From Blastocladiella emersonii ATCC 22665 (lineage: Eukaryota; Blastocladiomycota; Blastocladiomycetes; Blastocladiales; Blastocladiaceae), in NCBI GenBank assembly GCA_025594325.1, contig JANHCV010000009.1:186001-250000 (forward strand): 64,000 nt of DNA, in the 5' to 3' direction. This document shows positions 53,862 through 61,514 of the stretch, in pieces. A program made the position numbers and the translations under genes. The notes beneath the pieces were generated by a model. It saw only the letters and a list, made by a program, of their open reading frames with translations, was not told the DNA's origin and did no database searches. Position 1 is the first letter of the stretch. The number at the start of each line of letters is the position of its first letter.

Positions 53862-55109
53862 ATGGAGCAAACTCAAAATGACTTGATGCAAGCGGCTCAG
53901 CGCCCGCTTCCGCGACTTCCTCGCGAGATCGTCGAACGAATTCTAATGCTCGCCCTGTTCGACTGCGACTGCGAAACCATCAGCTCTTGCGAAGACGTGT
54001 TGCACCTACTTCAAGTTGTGCCCTGGCTCTCAGGCGTTCGCCACTTTCTTCTCGAGGACCCGCGCGGCGAGGCCATTCGGGACGCCGCGCTGCTTCCCGC
54101 AAACGAGGAACTCCGCGACATGCTCTTGCAGCGGTTCGGGAAACCTCCAGCCATGGACGACTTTGCGGCGTCGGATCTTTACGTCAAGCTCGCCTCGATT
54201 GCCGGCTACACTGACATGCTCAGCAACTGGTACGGCCACGGCTCTAGCTGCATCATGGGCGCAACTGCCTACGACGCCTTTGATCTCGCAGTCGCTGCTG
54301 GGCAAGTCGATTCGCTCGATTGGTGGGCTTCTCGAAAGATCGAAGTCGTCAACTTTTCCCACACATTCGACCTTGCGGTTGATAACGATAGCGACGCATC
54401 CATCGCCTGGGTCCTGGACAACTATGACGCCGGCAGCGACGACGAGTTCGAGAATTACGATAGCGATGACGATAGCGACGATGATAGCGATGACGATGCT
54501 TTTGACGGACCGGTATCGAGCGAAACCAAGCTCAAACGGTTCATCCGCGCCAAGTCAGACGGTCTCGCTCAAGATGCCGTCGAGCGCGGCCTCGTGAACG
54601 TCCTCGACTGCCTTCCTCTTGACCACATCGATCGCTTTGCCGACTGGGCGCACGAAATTGATTGGGAGCAGGTCATCTTCAACGAGATTAAGCTCGACCG
54701 CTCCCACCTGCTCGAGTGGATGGCCGGCCCTCCTCGCGCATTCTACGGCCGACGCAATGACGCGGGCGACTTTGTCGAGACACGCAAGATTACTATTACG
54801 CCCTTCTGCGACCTGGAGGCCAAAAACATCTCGCTACTCGATTTGGCCACCAAGCACGGCGCAATCGGCTGCCTCAAGTGGCTCGAAGAACATCAGCAGT
54901 GGCAGCTGCGCTGCGGCGAAAACTCGTCGCTCCCCGGCTCCACCAGCTTCAAGATCCAGCCCATCATCCAGGCCGCGCGAGACGGGCATGCCGAGATCCT
55001 GAATTGGTGGGTGAACTCGGGCCGGCTCAGCGACAGGCAGATTGAAGATGCCATTGATACGCTCAAGATCACGTCCGGTGACATAACTGAGCTGAGCCAT
55101 ATTGTCTAA
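53862..55109 (+). CDS. F-box protein with ankyrin-like repeats
   Basis: A single open frame of 415 residues with start context ACCATGG. Residues about 18-45 fit an F-box (LPREIVERILMLALF). From about residue 110, irregular ankyrin-like units are visible (AFDLAVAAGQVDSLDWW, LLDLATKHGAIGCLKWLEE, IIQAARDGHAEILNWWVNSG). These may present substrates to an SCF ubiquitin ligase. An acidic Asp/Ser repeat (YDSDDDSDDDSDDD) sits at about 198-212, encoded by a GATAGCGATGAC-type microsatellite. F-box plus ankyrin-type proteins are strongly expanded in chytrid-like fungi. It differs from the 757-residue family at 12426, sharing only the general N-terminal layout (an MEQTQNDLMQ-type start). Confidence 0.7.
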   Translation: MEQTQNDLMQAAQRPLPRLPREIVERILMLALFDCDCETISSCEDVLHLLQVVPWLSGVRHFLLEDPRGEAIRDAALLPANEELRDMLLQRFGKPPAMDDFAASDLYVKLASIAGYTDMLSNWYGHGSSCIMGATAYDAFDLAVAAGQVDSLDWWASRKIEVVNFSHTFDLAVDNDSDASIAWVLDNYDAGSDDEFENYDSDDDSDDDSDDDAFDGPVSSETKLKRFIRAKSDGLAQDAVERGLVNVLDCLPLDHIDRFADWAHEIDWEQVIFNEIKLDRSHLLEWMAGPPRAFYGRRNDAGDFVETRKITITPFCDLEAKNISLLDLATKHGAIGCLKWLEEHQQWQLRCGENSSLPGSTSFKIQPIIQAARDGHAEILNWWVNSGRLSDRQIEDAIDTLKITSGDITELSHIV

Positions 55110-55440
55110 ACAAACTTGGGCTCGCGCTGAATATAATCTGATCTCACACTTACACGAATGCCCCTGCGAAGCTGGAGTAACCAACTAATTGCAGGGTCGG
55201 GACAGCTCTGAACGCGTGTCGCATAACGTCGCGATGCAGCGCATCCTTTCCGCAACAAGCAAGGCCGCAGCGGACGCGTCAAATAATCACGTGTTAGCTG
55301 TCTCACGCGCGAGACACGCGCTTAGACAGACGGAAACTCCAACTGTTTCACTCACAGCCAGAGAACAAAGGTCAAGAGCTGAGGTCATGTTCGCTCTGTT
55401 GTCAGAATAACAAGCATATATATTCATCAGCAGTTCGCGC
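55110..55440. other. spacer, no gene seen
   Basis: This relatively AT-rich 330 bp between two converging units has no open frame worth reporting. Confidence 0.4.
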
Positions 55441-55758
55441 TCAACTGACATGGCGCGTCGCCCGACCGGAAGCAAGAATCGCGCCGATGCCCGCTTTCTT
55501 CACGCCCGTTGCGCGCAAGTTAACCTCGTACACCTTGCCCGAGAGCTGATCAGCAAGAATGTGCGCGCCCACGTCAATGATCTTGTAACTGCCCGAAAGG
55601 TCAAGCCAGGTCAACTTGGCTGGAATAACAGGCGCCAGGTAGCCGATTGCCTCGTCATTGAGTTCAGCGTCCACGAGACACAGTGTCTCGAGCGCTGGTG
55701 GCGTGTGTTTCGCGAGCATCAGTGCGTCTTTGGGCTCGCAGACGAGGGACTGGAGCAC
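55441..55758 (-). pseudogene. 3' end of an LRR gene, relic
   Basis: About 105 codons read LETLCLVDAELNDEAIGYLAP, then KLTWLDLSGSYKIIDVGAHI and end in TGVKKAG. This parallels the C-terminus of the decayed LRR gene at 26921-28646 (DDDAIQYLAPAIPAK, TSVTKAG). No upstream part is present; the fragment abuts the truncated end of F-box-like copy 4. Confidence 0.6.
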
Positions 55759-55782
55759 CAGAACGTGCAGTGAGCACGGAAG

Positions 55783-57570
55783 TTATGGGTTCAGGGCGCC
55801 CCAATATGCGTCCTTGACGCCGTCGAGCGCACCCGTGGGCACGACGCGCCAAAAAGCAAGCGGAAGGGGTATGTCAGGCTCGAGGGCGTCGCCAAGTGCC
55901 TCGAGCAAGGCGTCCGGATCGGTGCAGAAAAGGAGTCGAACAAGATCGCGGTGTGGATGCGCCAGCGTGTCGCACGCGGTCAGACACGAGGCCTTCGATT
56001 TCTCGGCTGAATTCTTTCGCTGCGGTCCCACGTGCGAAAGATTGTCAACCGAAGCAAGAAAGCGCAATGGCTCCTTCCAAGCAACGACAGGAATGCGCTG
56101 GATGCGCCGTGGTTTGAGGAACAGGAGCTCGCCAACAGTCTCGAGCCATGCGTGCTGCCGAGTGATCGTGCACTCGCCGCAGGACCTCCTGTGAGGCAGC
56201 GCGAGTGAAAAGACGTGATGGCCGGCGCGGTCGGTCGCCTGAGCGCGGATCATGGCGCCGAGAAGCAAGTGGGCGGTGCCGCTATTTGTGATCAATGTGA
56301 TGGCGTCGTCGCGAAGCGCCGGGCCCTGCATTACGGCAACGACGGCCCGAGCAACTTCAGCACAAATCAGGCTTGCAGGTGGACGACGGTCGCATTCGCG
56401 AGAAGGAACAGATCCCAGAGTCCTGTCTTGCGCTCGCTCGAGAAGACCGCCGACATGATCCTCCTCGAGTTAGGCTTGAGGTGAAGGCCGCGGCCTTTGG
56501 AGCCGTGCTGCAAGAGCGCGTCGCGCAGGACCGAGGCAGAGGCGTGATAGAGCTCGGCTACAACTAATTCGCTCTTACGCCGTGCAAGTTCGAGGATTGA
56601 TTGCGGACAACATTGTCCATCACTAGAGTCGAGTGAGAGTCGGAACGCTACAGGGAGCAGGGCGTTTAGAAGGATATGAGCAGGTAGAGCGCAAGACATG
56701 ACAACAAACCTTGCAGCACGGCGCCCACGAATCGACCGCCCAGGCATTTCGCGACCAGGGTGGCGACAGATCCCGTCGGCCCGCCGCCCTTGTCGCTCAA
56801 CGCAAAGTTGAACGCAATGCCCCAATCCGAGTCGTTAAGCAGGTTTTGGTTGTGCAGTAAGACGAGGATGTCGGCGTTGGTCGCAAACGGGCGACCACCG
56901 AATTCGCTGCTAAAGAGACCACGCTTGCTTCGCGCAACCAAACTATCCGAGTCCTGGAAACGCTTCGCCAACTCGCGGAGGAGCGTAGGGCGTCGAACAA
57001 GGCGGGTGAAGAGAGGCAAGTTCTCGAAAAGTTGCGGAGGGTCCAGTCGACTGAGAACGAAAAAGATGAGCTGGCAGAGTGCCTCGACTGAGGAGGTGCT
57101 GCACCGGTGGTGACGGTTGGCAACGATCGATCGCTCGAGGGCCAAGGCCCACTTCGTGGTGATAGACTTGCAGCTTCGCAGGGTACTCGAAGTCACAGGA
57201 AGAATCCGCTCAAAGAGAGCGGAGCAAAGGGATACGAGAAGGTGGTGTCTCGCATCATCGGGCAACAGCCAAGCAACCTTGGCGGCATACCAGTATTCGA
57301 GGAGCGCCCGCTGCCCGAGGTGAGAACGTGATTGCCGTCGGTGTAATCGTCCAGCCAGCTTACAGGGGGAACTCGATTGAGAGCATCGCGAACCCACGTG
57401 GCGCTGACGGGAGAATCCAGCGAAGCCGCGTGCAACTCTTGCGCAGCAGAAGCGATGGTGGACCGAGGTCTCGCGAGCCGCAGTACGCGAATCAAGAGTT
57501 CAACAGGGAGCGTGGCGAGATTCATCCGTTCGTTCAGTTGCAGAGAGTTAGGTTCATTGGTTTCATTCAT
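55783..57570 (-). pseudogene. F-box-like family copy 4, frameshifted and shortened
   Basis: The start (57570) and F-box-like motif (LPVELLIRVLRLARP) are intact. The frame shifts at about 57320. About 120 codons of exon 1 are missing at the ENLP junction near 57020 (compare copy 5). The conserved intron is present (56709-56648, donor GTTTGT, acceptor CTGTAG). Exon 2 starts AFRLSLDSSDGQC, then shifts at the HLQA-stop near 56370. The last part (56331-55783) stops at DGVKDAYWG, losing about 30 codons of the family C-terminus, next to the LRR relic. Confidence 0.8.
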
Positions 57571-57875
57571 GGTGACTGGTGGTTGCGGAGGCGAAGTGAG
57601 GGCGAAGAGGCGGCTGCGTTTGGCGCCATGGGAACGGCGAGTGCGCACGCCGTCACGCGTGTGGCGCAACGCGAACCCAAGCCGCTCCTGCCCGCTACGA
57701 CCATGCAGGAAGTCACAGGTACCGTGCCTACGGGTCAAACCTGCATTTTCACTCGTTTTGTACCTCATGGTTGGTCATAGAACGTCTGGCAACTGTATCA
57801 ATCGGTCCTCCAAATCCTGTACTTTCGCGACGACCAAAACCCCTGACCCCGTTGAACGGTGACCACCCCATCAGC
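57571..57875. other. spacer between two family copies
   Basis: This 305-bp gap between copy 4 and copy 5 serves as upstream sequence for copy 4. CACGCCGTCACGCG at 57648-57661 is only loosely like the recurrent motif. Confidence 0.35.
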
Positions 57876-60176
57876 TTAATCGCGGTTTGCCACCAGCTTG
57901 GAAGCGGCACGACGAATTTCGCGAACTAATGCACACGCAACGTCGCCGCCGTTCCGCGTTGCCACGTCGACAGCTTGCTCGATCCAGTCCGCGTCTTTGA
58001 CACCTTCGAGCGCTCCTGTGGAGACAGCACGCCAGAAGCTGAGCGGGAGGGAAGTGTCGAAATCGACAGCATCGCCGAGTACGTCAAGCATGGCGGCCAG
58101 GCCGGCGCGGATCAGGAGCTGTACAAGGTTGCGGAGCGGATACGCCACGGTTTCGCACGCTGAGAGGCACCGAAGGATGCCACGTTTGTTGGTGCGCGTC
58201 GGCCAAGTGCGCAGTTTCGCAAGGTTGTCAACCAAGAAGAGGGCTTTCACAAGCTCCTCGGCGACAACAAGAGGGATGCGTTGAATGCACAGCGGATCAA
58301 GAGCCACGAGATCGCGGATAGTGTTGAGCCACGCGCGCTGATCCGAGATTGAGCATTCGCCACAAGTCTTGCCAAGAGGCGAAGCGAGCGGGAAGACGTG
58401 ACGACCAGCGCGGTCGGAGACCTGCGCCCAGACCATGGCGCCAAAGAGCGAGTGGGCTGTGTCGCTCTCCTTGATCAAAGCGATAGCATCGTTGCGAGTC
58501 GAACGACCTTGAACGGCAGCAACAACGACCCATGCGAGCTCGGCGCAGATTGGGCTCGTCAAGCAAAGAATGGTCGCGTTTGCAAGAAGAAACACGTCCC
58601 ACAGTTCCGTCGAGGGCTCGCTTGCAAACACGGCGGTCATAATCTTGCACGAGCTGGGGTTGAGAGAAGAGAGACCACCACCGTCATCACGCTGCAGAAC
58701 CGTTTCACGCAAGACCAAGGCAAGCTCGTGGCAAAGTCTCAGCGCCATTTCAGAGCGGTGCTGGCGCACAAACGCAAGAACGTCCCGCGGCCCACATTGA
58801 TCCAAGGCGAGATCGAGCGATGCACGGAAAGCTACACGCGTTATTGAGCGAGATCAGTCGACATTCGTTGTTTGTACCCGACGAGGAGAAAAGAGAAGAC
58901 CGCACCCCGCAGCACAGTGCGTTGAAAGGAATCACCAAGGAGTTGTGCGGACGTGACAGCAAGAGGACTGGCGGGCCCGCCGTCCGGTTTGCTCATCGCG
59001 TATCGAACAACAAAGCACCAGTCCGAGTCGTCGAGCAAGTTGTTATCATGAAGCAGGGTCAGGACCTCGCTGTTGATTGCAAACGGACGACCACCGAGCT
59101 TGCTGCTGAAGAGACCGCGGTCACCTTCCACGGTCGAACTATCCGTGTCATGAAGCAGCCTCGCTAATTGATGTAAAGCCGCTGGCACACGGACGAGATG
59201 GGTAATGAGGTGCACATTTTCGTAAAGCGGCGGCGAAGCCGTCCACGCCTCGTAAATAAGCCACTGGAGCATCTGCGCAGCTTGTTCAGTGAGATCGGGG
59301 TCATCTTGCGCGTCCCCAGGGAGACTCATCAAAAAGCGGGTGGAGAGTAACTTGTCTTTAAAGAAGCGAGCGGGCCAATGAGACTCGAGAGCAGATGCGG
59401 AAGCGGTAGTCAAAATGGAAAGTATTTCGACGTCCAGACAAAATACGGCAAAGACGCCCAAAAAATCAAGAAATCGCATTGGTTGCTCGGTCTTTTTCGC
59501 CGCCCAGGGCTCCACGTACTCAATAAGCACTTCGTAGAGGTCATAGTGCGATAGTATAAACCAAGTATGGACTGGCAGACGAATGGAAAAGACGTCGGGG
59601 AGTCGCTGGTGCGTCTTATCAAGTAGCCAAGTGAGGTTTTCCGGTTTCAGACGCACGGCAGCGAGGGTTAAGAGCTGACAGAGCGCTTCCACAGGAGAGT
59701 CCTTGCACTGGTGAGTATGGTCGGAACGAATCGAGTCCCCAAGTGCCGTAGTCTGCGTTTCTGGACTGGTACCGAGCGAGCGCAAGGCCAGCGATGCAAG
59801 CGGAAGAATGTGTTCAAAAAGCGCTGAAAAGAGCGACCGGAGAACTGCAGAAGCAGAACCACTGTCACCGTCGTGGCTGGGCAAGGTAGAGTAGCAGTAC
59901 TCGAGAAGCGCACCGCTATCCGACAGGAGAACGGAATCGCCAGCCTCGTATTCTTTCAGCCAGCCCGCAGGAGGGCCGTGGGGCAAGCAAGTGTCGGATC
60001 CATACGCCTTTGACGGGGGCGCTGTGTGAAAGGAAGTGAAGCTCGCGGGTCGCTGCACAGATAGCCAATTGGGGCTGGGCGAGCTGGAGCGCAAAAGTCA
60101 ACAGCTCGACGGGGAGCATGGCCAAAGTAGGGCGCTCGTTCGGTTGCAGCAAGTTTCTTTCATTCGCTTCGTTCAT
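57876..60176 (-). pseudogene. F-box-like family copy 5, complete but for one extra base
   Basis: Exon 1 (60176-58906) and exon 2 (58831-57876) are joined by the conserved phase-1 intron (GTGCGG...GTGTAG, 74 nt). Exon 1 begins with an F-box-like motif (LPVELLTFALQLAQPQ). One extra base near 59990 (CTTGCCCCACGG, in WIRHLLAPHGPPAGW) breaks it. Without this base the product would be about 740 residues with all family segments present (FWRAVSTGALEGVKDADW, ending REIRRAASKLVANRD). The break lies in a C run, so a consensus error is quite possible and the gene may be functional. It is most similar to neighbouring copy 4. Confidence 0.7.
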
Positions 60177-60376
60177 GGTTGTTGCGGGCGAGAGCGAGAA
60201 GCTGAGGTGTTTCGATCGAGGCCAAGAGTTGATCGCTCGGGCGACATCACATCAACATCACGCGAGTGGCGCATCGCGGCGGATTCTTCACCACATTCCC
60301 CGACCCTCACTTTGTGGCAGCTCAAACTGTGATCCATTAAATCATACTCTCTGCGTGACCGCACAACTCACAGCGA

Positions 60377-61325
60377 CTACTCCTCGACCGCGCGCTTCTG
60401 CGCCTCGCCGCCAGCGGCCACGTCGCGCAGCTGCTTGGCGCCGCGGCCGAGCCGAAGCTCGCCCTTGTCCGTCTCGGGCGGCTGCCACGCCTTCTTCTCG
60501 TCGGAACCGACCTGCTGCCCGCCGCGGTGCATCGGGGCCGGGCCATGCGGGACCGCGCCGCGGCCAGCGCCAACCGTCGCGGTGCCGTGCGGGTCGGTCG
60601 CGTAGTGCGGGTGGCGCGCCTGCTTGCGGGCGGCGAGGATCTCGCGCAGGACGGCGTGAGCGCGACCCGCCGCGGCGGCGCACGCCTGGCAGTGCGCGTG
60701 CTCCGTGTGGCTGCCGCAGTGCGCGTGCACGCGCTCGGCCGACGACAGGACGAGCGCCAGGACGCCCGAGTAGTCGAGCGCGTCCGTGGCCAGGTGGTGC
60801 GCGCGGTCGCCGAGGTCCGACGGCGGCGCCATGGACTCGCCGGCCGGCGGCGGCGACGAGGTGACGGCGTGCTGGTGGATGCCAAGCGACTCGGAGCCCG
60901 CCGACACGAGGAGCCACGCGGCCTGGTGCGCGAGGTCTATGCAGCACGGCGGACGAGTTAGCGTCGTGTGGGCAGCGATTGAGTGAGGGAGAGGGAGCGT
61001 ACCGGCGTAGGTGCGGCAGCACTTGTAGCAGTCGACGCCCGCGCGCTCGGCTTTCTCGGCGCAGTACTTGGACAGCAGCGCCGACTCGTTGCTAAGCGGG
61101 AGAGCGCGCGGGTGCGTGCGTCAGCGCAGGCTCGCCGGGCGCAGGGTGAAGCGAGCGAGAGACGTACAGGATCATGGCCGCATCGAGATCCTACACACGA
61201 GCGACGAGCGACGCGTGAGTTAGCGATGGCCGCCGTGGCGATGACGAGGGCGCGGCGGGGAGACGCACCGCGTCGAGGATCTTGGAGAACGGCTGCTGCT
61301 CCTGCTCGGTGGTTGGCATCGACAT
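60377..61325 (-). CDS. Cys/His-containing protein of unknown function, four exons
   Basis: Exons (minus) are 61325-61269, 61190-61168, 61091-61003 and 60936-60377; phases are consistent, giving 242 residues. Donors are GTGCGT, GTACGT and GTACGC. Exon 2 is a 23-nt microexon. The N-terminal 80 residues are helical with a Cys cluster (KYCAEKAERAGVDCYKCCRT). A middle part has HAHCGSHTEHAHCQACAAAA. The C-terminus is hydrophilic. The spaced Cys/His suggest metal binding, perhaps in a helical bundle, but I recognise no family. It lies head-to-tail after TBCD on the same strand. Confidence 0.6.
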
Positions 61326-61514
61326 GGTGTGGTGTTTCGTTCCGTGGCGTGCCGTGGCGACGGTGGAGGAGAGCGGAAGGGCGGCGAGGAGGGGAGGCCG
61401 TGAAGGAAGGAGGGCCGACCCACCGAACGGCCGAGCGCCGAACGCGAAACGCGTCGGTCATCAGCGCGAGACCGAGACCGTGAGCAAAACTTCGCTATAT
61501 TCTTCACTCCACCA

